DNA of 64,000 nt, from NCBI GenBank assembly GCA_029261135.1, contig JAJDBX010000018.1, positions 1 to 64,000 of the forward strand. Direction: 5' to 3'. Positions 1-9,257 of this stretch are shown here, piece by piece (the stretch's first letter is position 1; each line of letters opens with the position of its first letter). Source of the DNA: Nitrospirota bacterium. Lineage in GTDB: Bacteria > Nitrospirota > Nitrospiria > SBBL01 > JAADHI01. A program made the position numbers and the translations under genes. Below the pieces are notes generated by a model, which had not been told where the DNA came from, did no database searches, and saw only the letters and a program-made list of their open reading frames with translations.

Positions 1-634
1 CCGCATTGAAGTTGTGCTCTGAAAACTGCACCTCGCCTTGGTGGTGCACTTCGCCATAAGTCACTTCATCTGTCCATGCCAGATCATAGACGTTATCCAC
101 GGATTGAAGATACATGGCTACACGTTCTAAACCGTAGGTAATTTCGACGGAAGTGGGGTTTAGTGCAATCCCGCCGATTTCTTGAAAATAGGTAAATTGT
201 GTGACCTCCATGCCATCCAATCTCACTTCCCAACCCAGACCCCAAGCACCCAATGTGGGCGATTCCCAATCGTCTTGCACAAAACGAATGTCATGCTCAG
301 TTAAGGACAGTCCAAAGGATGCAAGGCTTTGCAAATAAAGATCCTGAATATTTTCAGGGGCTGGTTTTAAAATGACCTGATACTGGTAGTAGTGCTGCAG
401 CCGGTTTGGATTTTCTCCATAACGGCCGTCTGTGGGACGGCGGGATGCCTGTACATAGGCGGCCTTCCAGGGTTCTGGGCCGAGGGCGCGAAGAAAGGTT
501 GCGGGGTGAAATGTCCCGGCACCCACCTCGTTGTCGTAGCTTTGGTGAATGACGCAGCCTTGTTTCGCCCAAAAATCGTGCAGTGACAAAAAGAGTTCTT
601 GGAAGGTCAGGCTTTTGTTTTCTGTTGATAACAC
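1..634 (-). CDS. glyQ: Glycyl-tRNA synthetase alpha subunit, 3' end cut by window edge
   Basis: Catalytic alpha subunit of the heterotetrameric bacterial glycyl-tRNA synthetase, which charges tRNA-Gly in the cytoplasm together with GlyS. About 211 residues are visible of a family length near 300, so the C-terminal third lies outside the window. The translation carries family blocks such as [56 protein letters not shown] and [11 protein letters not shown]. The frame is closed upstream by a TGA, and the only usable start is a GTG at 634-632, followed by [13 protein letters not shown]. No strong Shine-Dalgarno precedes it. It lies 85 bases downstream of recO on the same strand, a common recO-glyQ-glyS order. 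Identification is firm; the start is less certain. Confidence 0.95.
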   Translation of the reverse strand, partial: MLSTENKSLTFQELFLSLHDFWAKQGCVIHQSYDNEVGAGTFHPATFLRALGPEPWKAAYVQASRRPTDGRYGENPNRLQHYYQYQVILKPAPENIQDLYLQSLASFGLSLTEHDIRFVQDDWESPTLGAWGLGWEVRLDGMEVTQFTYFQEIGGIALNPTSVEITYGLERVAMYLQSVDNVYDLAWTDEVTYGEVHHQGEVQFSEHNFNA

Positions 635-719
635 GGGGCGGCTCGTTATTCATCTTAGGTGACAATGCGGGCTCAAAGTATCAAAACAAAGGAATTTTTG
701 TCAATTGAATTAGCACATT

Positions 720-1493
720 TTAAGAGACAGACTCAAGCGGGGGAGCAGGTGTTTTGGCAAAGCGCTGCGTGGATTTTCCTGTGATGTACGACAGGGTGTT
801 TTTAAAAATGACGGCACACTCTTTTTGCATGGCCAGTGAGGGCCGCAAGCGGTGAGATTTTACATAATCCATCTTTTGCAAAGCGTCCAAAAATGCACGG
901 GTCGCCTGACTCATCGGGATCAGTGCACCACTGTGATTCCTGCACTGTGCACAGAACGTTCCGCCCGCACTCGGTGAAAAATAGAGCGCGGTTTCAGTTC
1001 CCCCTTTGAAAACAAGATGGCATTTCATGCAGGCGTCCCAACGTGGCTGATAACCACAATAAATGATCAGACGATTGATAAAAAGCATCATCGAAAGTGC
1101 GGGATCTTTCTTTTCTTCTAATAGACTTAGCCCTTGAAGGAGCAAGGCAAATATGTCTTGATTGACTTCGCCATCGGGTGTGAGCTGCGTGATGAGATCC
1201 ACCATGCGTGAAGCCCGTTCGATGCTGTTCCAATCTTCACGTAGGGATTGAAAAGAGTGGGCAATGTCGCATTGATTGATCCGTCCGAGTTTGTCACCTC
1301 CTTTTTCAAATAGGATGAGCTTGCAGTGGGTAAAGGGTTCAAGTGATGCTCCGAAGCGGTTTTTCATCCGTCGCGCCCCTTTGGCCACTCCTTTGAGTTT
1401 TCCGTGATTCGCGGTAAAAAAAGTGACCAGTCGATCCGCTTCTCCGAGCCGAATCCCTCCCAAAACAATTGCGGGTGTTGATAAAAGTGACAT
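720..1493 (-). CDS. recO: DNA repair protein RecO
   Basis: RecO, the recombination mediator that with RecR helps load RecA onto SSB-coated single-stranded DNA. The 257-residue length is normal. The N-terminal OB-fold region is typical (AIVLGGIRLGEADRLVTFFT, then GKLKGVAKGARRMKNRFG). Two Cys pairs (CMKC near residue 155 and CAQC near 182) form the zinc-finger seen in many RecO proteins. It starts at ATG 1493, 222 bases from the divergent cobA-hemD start. It is the first gene of a minus-strand pair with glyQ. Confidence 0.95.
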   Translation of the reverse strand: MSLLSTPAIVLGGIRLGEADRLVTFFTANHGKLKGVAKGARRMKNRFGASLEPFTHCKLILFEKGGDKLGRINQCDIAHSFQSLREDWNSIERASRMVDLITQLTPDGEVNQDIFALLLQGLSLLEEKKDPALSMMLFINRLIIYCGYQPRWDACMKCHLVFKGGTETALYFSPSAGGTFCAQCRNHSGALIPMSQATRAFLDALQKMDYVKSHRLRPSLAMQKECAVIFKNTLSYITGKSTQRFAKTPAPPLESVS

Positions 1494-1542
1494 AGGGGGG
1501 AATTGTAAGGACTCCCTCTATTTTTTACAAGCATTGGGTCGA

Positions 1543-1548
1543 TATAAT
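1543..1548 (+). promoter_or_regulatory. Possible -10 element upstream of cobA-hemD
   Basis: A perfect TATAAT stands in the recO/cobA divergent gap. The hexamer 17 bases upstream (ATTTTT, 1520-1525) is a poor -35 match. Transcription from here would give a leader of about 160 bases before the preferred cobA start at 1716, or an almost leaderless message if ATG 1557 were used. This is a sequence match only. Confidence 0.35.
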
Positions 1549-1715
1549 AGCCTCTGATGCAATCTGAGTTCTCTTGTTGTTTCTGTTATGAAGTAAGAGA
1601 GGGCTTGTTCTCTCAACAGTGTTCGATTTCCTTTTTGATTGACGTAAACGAAGAGAGGTCGATATCCTTAACTCCGCGTTCCATTGATTCTAAGAATGCT
1701 GAAGGATCAAGCCTG

Positions 1716-3263
1716 ATGGCATTAACTCATAAGACAAAAAAGGGAAAAGTGTTTTTAGTCGGTGCCGGTCCGGGTGATCCGAAGCTCTTGACCCTTCGCG
1801 GCAAAACCTTACTGGAGGAGGCCGATACGGTCGTCTACGACTATCTTGCAAATCCGGCCTTGCTCAATTTTGCAAAAGGGGAAGCAGAACGAATTTATGT
1901 CGGTAAAAAGCGCGGGGCAAGCAATGGTCAACATCAGGCAAAAATCAATCAAATCCTGATTCAGTCCGCATTGGCCGGTAAAAATGTTGTTCGGCTGAAG
2001 GGCGGAGACCCTTTTATTTTTGGGAGAGGGGGAGAAGAATTGGAAGCCCTGGTCGCTGAATCGATTCCATTTGAGGTTGTTCCGGGGGTCTCTTCTGCTA
2101 TTGGGGTTCCCGCCTATGCGGGTATCCCACTCACGCACCGAAAAATCGCTTCCTCCGTGACCTTCATCACGGGTCATGAAGATCCGGACAAAGTAGGAAA
2201 TCAAATAAACTGGGAAAAACTCGCCATCGGTGCAGATACCCTTGTTTTTCTCATGGCGATGGGGAATCTCTCTGCCATCATCAGGCAGCTTATTTTTTAT
2301 GGAAAATCGGTGACCACCCCCATTGCGGTCATCGAGTGGGGTAGCTATCCCTATCAAAAAACCGTGACAGGTACTTTAGAAAATATCGAAGCGATTGTCT
2401 CTGAAAAGCGAATTAAACCCCCTGTTGTTTTGGTGGTCGGAGCGGTTGTTTCATTGAGAGATCAACTCAAGTGGTTTGAAACCCGACCGCTTTTTGGGAA
2501 AAGAATTTTGGTGACACGTGCAAAGGCGCAAGCCGCTGTGTTTATCACGGAGCTTGAAGCACTTGGGGCAGAAGTCATTTCTTTTCCAACACTTGAGATT
2601 TGTCCACCCCCGTCTTGGGATGCCTTAGATGGGGCAATCGATCAGATTGAATCTTACGACACTTTGATATTTACTTCGGTCAATGGGGTTTCCTTTTTTA
2701 GGGATCGCTTAAGGGCGCTTAAAAAAGATTTCCGTCTTTTAAAAGGGATCTCTATTTGCGCCATCGGCTCAGCAACAGCCGAGACCATCGAGGCCTGGGA
2801 TCTTCGGGTTGATCTCATTCCGGATGAATTTAAAGCGGAAGGGCTTTTGGACAAATTAAAGGAATCCGAGATTCAGGGAAAGCGATTTCTTATTCCGAGA
2901 GCACTCGAAGCGCGTGAGACTTTGCCCGATGAACTGAGGCGCCTTGGAGGGCAAGTCGATGTTGTTCCTGTCTATCAAGCGGTGCAACCCTCATATTCTG
3001 ATGAAGAAATTGAATACTTTTTGAAACGAGGTGCTATTGACATAATGACCTTTGCCAGTTCATCCACATTGCGTCATTTTGTGGCAATGATCGGTCAAGC
3101 GCGATTTGAACTTTATTTAAAGGAAAGTGCCATTGCAGTTATTGGCCCGATTACCGGCAAGACCGCCACCAATCTCGGTTTAACTGTTTCTGTCATGCCA
3201 AAGTCCTACACGTTTTCAGCGCTCAGGGATGCAATTGTGGATTATTACCCGATTAAAGCGTAA
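1716..3263 (+). CDS. cobA-hemD: Fused uroporphyrinogen-III C-methyltransferase / uroporphyrinogen-III synthase
   Basis: Two-domain tetrapyrrole enzyme of about 515 residues. The N-terminal half is a SAM-dependent uroporphyrinogen-III methyltransferase (makes precorrin-2 for siroheme or cobalamin), with FLVGAGPGDPKLLTLRG, VVRLKGGDPFIFGRGGEE and GIPLTHR. The C-terminal half (from about residue 262) is a HemD-type synthase that closes hydroxymethylbilane into uroporphyrinogen III. This fusion is known in several bacterial groups. The frame is open back to ATG 1557, but those 53 residues do not look like the family. ATG 1716 is preceded by GAAGGA at a workable distance and begins MALTHKTKKGKVFLVG, so I use it. 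hemB follows 32 bases later. Confidence 0.93.
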   Translation: MALTHKTKKGKVFLVGAGPGDPKLLTLRGKTLLEEADTVVYDYLANPALLNFAKGEAERIYVGKKRGASNGQHQAKINQILIQSALAGKNVVRLKGGDPFIFGRGGEELEALVAESIPFEVVPGVSSAIGVPAYAGIPLTHRKIASSVTFITGHEDPDKVGNQINWEKLAIGADTLVFLMAMGNLSAIIRQLIFYGKSVTTPIAVIEWGSYPYQKTVTGTLENIEAIVSEKRIKPPVVLVVGAVVSLRDQLKWFETRPLFGKRILVTRAKAQAAVFITELEALGAEVISFPTLEICPPPSWDALDGAIDQIESYDTLIFTSVNGVSFFRDRLRALKKDFRLLKGISICAIGSATAETIEAWDLRVDLIPDEFKAEGLLDKLKESEIQGKRFLIPRALEARETLPDELRRLGGQVDVVPVYQAVQPSYSDEEIEYFLKRGAIDIMTFASSSTLRHFVAMIGQARFELYLKESAIAVIGPITGKTATNLGLTVSVMPKSYTFSALRDAIVDYYPIKA

Positions 3264-3295
3264 ACTGGCAGATCAGTTTAATTTAGGAGATATGA

Positions 3296-4276
3296 TTGGC
3301 TTTTCCAATTCAACGTCTGCGTCGGTTGAGAAGTAGTGTCTCCATTCGAAGACTTGTTCAAGAAACCCGACTTTCCACAGATCAATTGATCTATCCTCTC
3401 TTTGTTCAAGACGGGGTCGAAGGAAAAAGTGAAATTGCCTCCATGCCGGGTCAATACCGGCGTAGCCTCCCCGAACTCCTGAAAGAAACCACTGAAGCCT
3501 TTTACTTAGGTATTCCAGCGGTCATCCTTTTTGGCATTCCCAAAAACAAAGACGAATACGGCAGCGAAGGCTTCGATCCCGATGGCATTGTTCAACAAGC
3601 GGTTCGGGCGATTAAAAAGGAAACGCCGGAACTACTCGTCATGACGGATGTTTGCATTGATGAGTACACCTCACATGGCCACTGCGGTGTCGTAAAAGAT
3701 GGCAAGATTTTAAATGATGAAACTTTGTCCTTGCTGGTCAAAATGGCCTTGACCCATGTCCAGGCCGGGGCAGATGTTGTCGCGCCCTCAGATATGATGG
3801 ACGGGCGTGTGGAAGCCATTCGGAAAGGTTTGGATGACAACGGATATGAAGATGTTCCGATCCTTTCTTATGCTGTAAAATATGCCTCTTGTTTTTATGC
3901 CCCTTTTCGGGATGCGGCATGTTCTTCGCCAGAGTTTGGAGATCGAAAAACATACCAAATGGATCCGGCCAACAGAAGAGAAGCCATTAGAGAGGCCATG
4001 CTCGACATCGAAGAGGGTGCCGATATGCTTATGGTGAAACCGGCACTGCCTTATCTTGATATACTCCGTGAAATCAAAGACAGTTTTGACCTTCCGGTTG
4101 CGGCCTATCAAGTCAGTGGAGAATACGCAATGATTAAAGCGGCGGCTGAGAAGGGGTGGATTGATGAAAGAAAGGCCATTTTTGAATCACTCCTCTCAAT
4201 GAAAAGAGCAGGGGCGGATATCATTTTGACCTACTTCGCGAAAGAAATGGCCCAAATGTTAACTGAAGGGAAATAA
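3296..4276 (+). CDS. hemB: Delta-aminolevulinic acid dehydratase (porphobilinogen synthase)
   Basis: Condenses two 5-aminolevulinate molecules to porphobilinogen in cytoplasmic heme, siroheme and cobalamin synthesis. At 326 residues it has the usual length. The two Schiff-base lysines are visible as K195 (SYAVKYAS) and K248 ([12 protein letters not shown]). The metal loop reads [14 protein letters not shown]: Cys120 and Cys130 of the zinc type are kept, but the middle ligand is Asp122 instead of Cys, intermediate between zinc (C-C-C) and aspartate-rich (A-D-D) enzymes. The start is TTG 3296, placed by AGGAG six bases upstream; the nearby ATG 3292 is out of frame. It is followed by ribF after two bases. 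Confidence 0.97.
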   Translation: MAFPIQRLRRLRSSVSIRRLVQETRLSTDQLIYPLFVQDGVEGKSEIASMPGQYRRSLPELLKETTEAFYLGIPAVILFGIPKNKDEYGSEGFDPDGIVQQAVRAIKKETPELLVMTDVCIDEYTSHGHCGVVKDGKILNDETLSLLVKMALTHVQAGADVVAPSDMMDGRVEAIRKGLDDNGYEDVPILSYAVKYASCFYAPFRDAACSSPEFGDRKTYQMDPANRREAIREAMLDIEEGADMLMVKPALPYLDILREIKDSFDLPVAAYQVSGEYAMIKAAAEKGWIDERKAIFESLLSMKRAGADIILTYFAKEMAQMLTEGK

Positions 4277-4278
4277 AG

Positions 4279-5232
4279 ATGAAGCTCTTAATCGGTGCCT
4301 CAAATATCCAACCCAACCTCCATTATCCAGTCGTCGCCATCGGAAACTTCGATGGCCTCCATCTTGGACATCAGGTGATTTTAGCGAAAGCCATTGACCG
4401 CGCAAAGGAAACGGGAGGGAATGCCGTGGTGTTGACTTTTGAACCCCACCCGAGGCGGTATTTTCAGCCGGAACAAGCTTTCAGACTGCTTTACACTTTC
4501 CAAATTAAAACGCGGATGATTGAAAATTTGGGGATGGATGTCACCTATACGACTGAGTTTAATAAAAAATTTGCAGAGCTGAGTCCCGAAGCATTCGCCA
4601 CCGAATTCCTCCATAAAAAGATGGCTTGCAAGGAGGTGATCGTAGGAAAAGACTTTAGGTTTGGGAAAGATCAGGCGGGGACTGTAGATGATCTCATTCG
4701 TTTTGGCGAAACACTGGGCTTTAAGGTGATCACCCCTGATCCTGTTACGATCGATGGTACTGTCGTCAGCTCTTCAGAAATCAGGAAATGTCTCCTTGGA
4801 GGAAATGTGGCGCTCGCGGCAAAAATGTTAGGCCGTTACTATACGCTGGAAGGGAAAGTCCTTCGTGGCGATGATCGGGGGAAAGCCCTCGGTTTTCCGA
4901 CTGCAAATCTTCGTATTCCCAATGAGGTGATCCCGGGTAATGGTATTTATGCGGCGCGCGTCGATTTTTTGAAGACGGATGGTTTTGGGACAAAAGATGG
5001 AGTGGTTTATATTGGAACAAAGCCGACCTTTGATAAAAATGAGATCTCTCTTGAGGTGCATATTTTTAATTTTACGAAAGATCTTTATGAGAAGCGGCTT
5101 CGTGTGACACTCATCGATTGGATTCGTGGAGATGAACGCTTTGAAACTGAAGCTGAGTTGACTGAACAAATTAAGAAAGATTGCGAAAAAGCAAAAGAAA
5201 TTTTGACAGGAAGTGAACATTCCCCAGAATAA
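4279..5232 (+). CDS. ribF: Bifunctional riboflavin kinase / FAD synthetase
   Basis: Phosphorylates riboflavin to FMN and adenylylates FMN to FAD. The 317-residue protein has the N-terminal nucleotidyltransferase domain with AIGNFDGLHLGHQ (HxGH motif near residues 29-32) and a SSSEIR block near residue 160. The C-terminal riboflavin-kinase barrel shows GKVLRGDDRGKALGFPTAN near residues 193-211. ATG 4279 is two bases after the hemB stop, and tilS begins five bases after its stop, so the genes are almost certainly co-transcribed. Confidence 0.96.
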   Translation: MKLLIGASNIQPNLHYPVVAIGNFDGLHLGHQVILAKAIDRAKETGGNAVVLTFEPHPRRYFQPEQAFRLLYTFQIKTRMIENLGMDVTYTTEFNKKFAELSPEAFATEFLHKKMACKEVIVGKDFRFGKDQAGTVDDLIRFGETLGFKVITPDPVTIDGTVVSSSEIRKCLLGGNVALAAKMLGRYYTLEGKVLRGDDRGKALGFPTANLRIPNEVIPGNGIYAARVDFLKTDGFGTKDGVVYIGTKPTFDKNEISLEVHIFNFTKDLYEKRLRVTLIDWIRGDERFETEAELTEQIKKDCEKAKEILTGSEHSPE

Positions 5233-5237
5233 ACAGG

Positions 5238-6665
5238 ATGCCTCTCCTGCTTGAAAAAGTTGGGCTTGCGCTCAAGCGATTTTCCGTCGCCCCCAAGGAC
5301 AAAATTCTTGTTGCCGTTTCTGGCGGCCCCGATTCTGTTTGTCTCTTACATTGTCTTAGAAACCTTCCTGAGCCCTATGCCCTTTCGCTTCATGTGGCTC
5401 ATCTCAATCACCTATTTCGACCGGAAGCTGCGAGAGAAGCCCATTTTGTTGAAAAACTTGTGCAGGACTGGGATCTCCCGGTGACCATTGAAGAGCGGCC
5501 TGTCCTTGAAATTTGCAAAGAAAAAGGACTTTCAAAACAGGAAGGTGCACGAAAAGTCCGGTATCAATTTTTATATGAAGTGGCAAAAAAAATTGATGCC
5601 CGATGGCTTGCGCTTGGACATCATGCCGACGATCAGGCGGAAACGTTTTTGATGAGAATGCTGCGTGGTGCGGGAGCCGATGGACTCCGGGGTATCCCGG
5701 AAAAACGAGATGATTTTATTTTAAGGCCTTTGATTGATTGTCATCGAGACGAGATTATGGCGGTGCTTTCAAGCGACAATATTTCATTTGTCGAAGACCC
5801 ATCCAATAAACAACCAAAGTATTTACGGAATAAAATTCGACATCAACTGCTTCCTGAATTAGAGGAATACAATCCGAATATAAAAGAAACCCTCTGCCGA
5901 GAGGCCGCATTGTTCGCCTCTGAAAATGAGTTAATGCATCAGGTGATGATGGGAAAAATTCCCCAACTTCAAGTTGAGAGCAGTCCAAATCTTTTTGCCT
6001 TCGATATCCCTTCATTTTTATCACTCCACATTGCGCTTCAACGACGTTTCCTTCGGTGGGGGATTGAAAAATTATGCGATGGGCGCAAAGGGATTTCATT
6101 TCAGCATATCGAGATGCTTCGTGTGGGAGTCATTTTAGGTAAAAATGGTAATTGTTGTCATCTCCCTCAGGGCATCATCGCAAAAAAGCAATATTCAAAA
6201 TTTGTCATCGAAAAACAAAATTTGGGCGATTTCAAAAACACACGAGAATTTCAAATCCGGGAATGTCAGCTTCCAGAGCCGAGGCATTTTCCTTCAAATA
6301 CGGTTGTAGATTTTCCAGAGTGGAAATTACGATTGCATATTTCGTTATCATTGACTCCTCCCGAGACTGTTTCACCTTGCAAGGCTTCTTTTGACTTTGA
6401 TAAAATACACTTCCCTTTATCAATTAGAGGATGGCAGCCTGGTGACTTTTTTTCACCGTTTGGAATGGAAGGGCAGCATAAAAAACTTCAAGATTTTTTT
6501 GTTGATGAAAAAATCCCAAAAGAGGATCGAAATCGCATCCCTTTGTTAAACTCTGCTAAAGGGATTTTATGGTTACTCGGGATAAGAGTTGACGCACAGT
6601 TTCGTACGACAGAACGGACGGTTCGTACACTCACTATTGAAATGGAATCATTAGAGGAAATCTAG
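5238..6665 (+). CDS. tilS: tRNA(Ile)-lysidine synthetase
   Basis: Converts the wobble cytidine of the CAU-anticodon tRNA-Ile to lysidine, so that AUA is read as isoleucine. It has the N-type ATP-pyrophosphatase loop VAVSGGPDSVCLLHCL (about residues 26-41), the GHHADDQAETFLMRMLRG block near 130 and the YLRNKIRHQLLPELE block near 200. A C-terminal TilS_C-like domain follows (about 385-470, with PLSIRGWQPGDFFSPFGM). Its 475 residues match long-form TilS. The tilS-hpt-ftsH order is widespread in bacteria. Confidence 0.95.
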   Translation: MPLLLEKVGLALKRFSVAPKDKILVAVSGGPDSVCLLHCLRNLPEPYALSLHVAHLNHLFRPEAAREAHFVEKLVQDWDLPVTIEERPVLEICKEKGLSKQEGARKVRYQFLYEVAKKIDARWLALGHHADDQAETFLMRMLRGAGADGLRGIPEKRDDFILRPLIDCHRDEIMAVLSSDNISFVEDPSNKQPKYLRNKIRHQLLPELEEYNPNIKETLCREAALFASENELMHQVMMGKIPQLQVESSPNLFAFDIPSFLSLHIALQRRFLRWGIEKLCDGRKGISFQHIEMLRVGVILGKNGNCCHLPQGIIAKKQYSKFVIEKQNLGDFKNTREFQIRECQLPEPRHFPSNTVVDFPEWKLRLHISLSLTPPETVSPCKASFDFDKIHFPLSIRGWQPGDFFSPFGMEGQHKKLQDFFVDEKIPKEDRNRIPLLNSAKGILWLLGIRVDAQFRTTERTVRTLTIEMESLEEI

Positions 6666-6702
6666 GCGAAGAATCAGTTCTTAGCCAAAGTTTTGGGGGA
6701 TA

Positions 6703-7245
6703 ATGGAAAACAAACTTTTTGGTAAGCCTGTGATCACTCAAGAAGCCATGCGAAGACGAATTAAGTCGCTAGGCCTTAAAATTGCCAGGGATTATGAGGA
6801 GAAAGATCTCTTGGTGATTGGTGTTTTAAAAGGAGCGTATGTTTTTTTTTCTGATTTAACCCGAGCGATTCCCCTTCCGCTTGAAGTTGATTTCTTTGTT
6901 GTCTCACGGCAGAAAGATAAAAGACGAAAAGATGGCGTTACCGTTAAAATTATTTCAGACATCGCCTCAGATCTAAAAGGGCGTGATGTTCTTGTTGTTG
7001 AAGATATTGTTGATTCTGGGCATACGGTGACTTTTTTAAAAAAGGAGATTTTAAAAAGAAAACCGAGCTCATTAAAATTTTGTACCTTACTCAATAAGCC
7101 AGATCGACGACAGGTCGATGTGGACGTGCATTATATTTGTTTTGAAATCCCAAACCAATATGTTGTGGGTTATGGACTCGACTACAAAAATAGATATCGA
7201 AACCTTCCCTATATTGCCTCTTTAGAAAATGTGATTGCAGAATAA
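6703..7245 (+). CDS. hpt: Hypoxanthine phosphoribosyltransferase
   Basis: Purine salvage enzyme making IMP (and usually GMP) from the base and PRPP. The 180-residue protein has the PRPP-binding motif VLVVEDIVDSGHTVTFL near residues 94-110, the flexible-loop region VSRQKDKRRKDG near 65-77, and the purine-pocket stretch CFEIPNQYVVGYGLDYKNRYRN split around residue 155. ATG 6703 is preceded by GGGGGA. It sits between tilS and ftsH in the usual order. Confidence 0.95.
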   Translation: MENKLFGKPVITQEAMRRRIKSLGLKIARDYEEKDLLVIGVLKGAYVFFSDLTRAIPLPLEVDFFVVSRQKDKRRKDGVTVKIISDIASDLKGRDVLVVEDIVDSGHTVTFLKKEILKRKPSSLKFCTLLNKPDRRQVDVDVHYICFEIPNQYVVGYGLDYKNRYRNLPYIASLENVIAE

Positions 7246-7324
7246 CCTTCCCTGTATCGAATGCAGCCTGTACAATTGTGACCATTCGTACTCCGAAGTC
7301 AAAATAATTGTGCTATCCAATTGT

Positions 7325-7353
7325 TTGTCACGGGCTAAATAGTGTGTTAAAAT
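7325..7353 (+). promoter_or_regulatory. Sigma-70-type promoter upstream of ftsH
   Basis: TTGTCA (7325-7330) and TAAAAT (7348-7353) are separated by exactly 17 bases within the 160-base hpt-ftsH gap. Five of six bases match consensus in each box. The expected start would be near 7360, leaving a leader of about 45 bases before ftsH. I saw no heat-shock-type box. Sequence match only. Confidence 0.5.
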
Positions 7354-7405
7354 CCAAAATAGTGTCTCTATTACATTACAGCATTTGAACTTTTAGGAGA
7401 AATAG

Positions 7406-9232
7406 ATGAATCCTCGCTCAAAAAATTTGGCCCTATGGATTGTGATTGGCCTGTTTATGATTCTTTTATTTAACCTCTTTGACACCGCACCACGTCAGAT
7501 AGAGGATGAGATCATTTTTTCTGATTTTATGGCGAAGACTGAAAAGGGCGAGGTTTCAGAGGTCACCATCCGCAATAACTTTATTACCGGGACGCTGAAA
7601 GATGGCACAAATTTTAAGACTTACACTGCCAATGATCCAGATCTTGTAAAAATACTTCGCGAAGAAAACGTACGAATTACTGCAAAACCCCCAGAAACAC
7701 CATCATGGTGGGTCACACTATTAATGACATGGGGTCCATTTATTCTCTTTATTGGACTTTGGGTCTTTTTCATGCGCCAAATGCAGATGGGTGGCAACAA
7801 AGCCCTTTCTTTTGGAAAGAGCAAAGCAAAGTTGCTTTCTGAAGAGAAAAAGAAGGTTACTTTTGCGGATGTAGCCGGTGTTGAAGAAGCGAAGGTTGAG
7901 GTAGAAGAGATTATTGAATTTTTAAAAGATCCACCCAAATTCCAGAAACTGGGAGGAAGAATTCCGAAAGGTGTCTTGGTCGTCGGTCCGCCAGGCACAG
8001 GAAAAACTCTGCTTGCCAAGGCGATTGCCGGTGAAGCCGGCGTCCCGTTTTTTTTCATCTCTGGTTCCGATTTTGTTGAAATGTTTGTTGGCGTTGGAGC
8101 TTCGCGGGTTCGAGATCTTTTTGAACAAGGTAAAAAGAGTGCACCTTGCATTATCTTTATAGACGAAATTGATGCCGTGGGTCGTCATCGTGGTGCGGGT
8201 TTGGGTGGCGGCCATGATGAACGTGAGCAGACACTCAACCAGCTCTTGGTCGAAATGGACGGATTTGAAACCAACGAAGGGGTTATTCTCATTGCCGCGA
8301 CAAACAGGCCCGATGTGCTTGATCCAGCACTTTTACGCCCCGGTCGATTTGATCGACAGATTAATGTCGGTCGCCCTGATATCAAAGGAAGGGCCGAAGT
8401 TTTAAAGGTTCACACAAAAAAGATTCCGATGAACGAAGATGTTGTGTTAGAAACCATTGCACGGGGTACGCCTGGTTTTGCAGGAGCTGACCTTGAAAAC
8501 CTGGTTAATGAAGCCGCTCTTTTGGCTGCCCGAAGAAGTAAAACAGTTGTTGAAATGGAAGATTTTGAAGATGCAAAAGACAAAGTGCTCATGGGTGTTG
8601 AACGGAAAAGCCTCGTTTTAACAGAAGAGGAAAAAAAGGTCACTGCATATCATGAGGCAGGTCATACCCTGATTGCCAAGCTACTTCCGGGGACCGATCC
8701 AATACATAAGGTCACCATTATTCCGCGTGGTCGTGCCTTGGGTGTTACGATGCAGTTGCCGACGGATGATCGGCACAATTACCAGAAAACATGGCTTTAC
8801 AATACCATTACCATAATGATGGGGGGACGTGTTGCAGAAGAATTGGTGCTGAATGAAATTACAACCGGTGCCGGGAATGATATTGAGCGGGCAACTGACA
8901 TGGCACGAAAGATGGTCTGCGAATGGGGTATGAGTGAAAAAATGGGGCCACTTTCATTTGGAAACAAGGAGCAGGAAATTTTTCTCGGACGGGAAATTTC
9001 CCAACATCGAGATTATTCAGAGCAGACTGCCATCGAAATTGACCGAGAAGTGCGCCGCTTGATTGTTGAAAACTACGAACGTGCCAAAACCTTAATTACG
9101 GACAACATGAAAGCCCTGGTTGCCTTAGCCGAAGCGCTTTTAGAAAAAGAGACGCTGGATGGGCCTCAAATTGAAGCGATCGTAAAAGCTTGCGCCGCAA
9201 ATCCAACACCACCTAAATCGGTACCTGCCTAA
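7406..9232 (+). CDS. ftsH: ATP-dependent zinc metalloprotease FtsH
   Basis: Membrane-anchored AAA+ protease that degrades misfolded membrane proteins and regulators; in other Gram-negatives it controls LpxC, which fits the LPS genes nearby. The 608 residues show membrane segments at about 9-24 and 95-118 around a periplasmic domain. Walker A is GPPGTGKT near 194, Walker B IIFIDEID near 250, the arginine-finger region LRPGRFDRQ near 310, and the zinc site HEAGH near 415 (H-E-x-x-H). AGGAGAAATAG directly precedes ATG 7406. folP follows closely. Confidence 0.98.
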   Translation: MNPRSKNLALWIVIGLFMILLFNLFDTAPRQIEDEIIFSDFMAKTEKGEVSEVTIRNNFITGTLKDGTNFKTYTANDPDLVKILREENVRITAKPPETPSWWVTLLMTWGPFILFIGLWVFFMRQMQMGGNKALSFGKSKAKLLSEEKKKVTFADVAGVEEAKVEVEEIIEFLKDPPKFQKLGGRIPKGVLVVGPPGTGKTLLAKAIAGEAGVPFFFISGSDFVEMFVGVGASRVRDLFEQGKKSAPCIIFIDEIDAVGRHRGAGLGGGHDEREQTLNQLLVEMDGFETNEGVILIAATNRPDVLDPALLRPGRFDRQINVGRPDIKGRAEVLKVHTKKIPMNEDVVLETIARGTPGFAGADLENLVNEAALLAARRSKTVVEMEDFEDAKDKVLMGVERKSLVLTEEEKKVTAYHEAGHTLIAKLLPGTDPIHKVTIIPRGRALGVTMQLPTDDRHNYQKTWLYNTITIMMGGRVAEELVLNEITTGAGNDIERATDMARKMVCEWGMSEKMGPLSFGNKEQEIFLGREISQHRDYSEQTAIEIDREVRRLIVENYERAKTLITDNMKALVALAEALLEKETLDGPQIEAIVKACAANPTPPKSVPA

Positions 9233-9257
9233 GAAAAGTAAGTATCAATCCAACAGT

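Noticed and set aside
354-665. A 103-codon minus-strand frame overlapping glyQ
   Set aside because: It is a shadow in another frame; the glyQ frame carries all family motifs.
1557-1715. N-terminal extension of cobA-hemD from ATG 1557 as the default start
   Set aside because: The extra 53 residues are unlike the family and ATG 1716 has a better ribosome-binding site; kept only as a low-interest observation.
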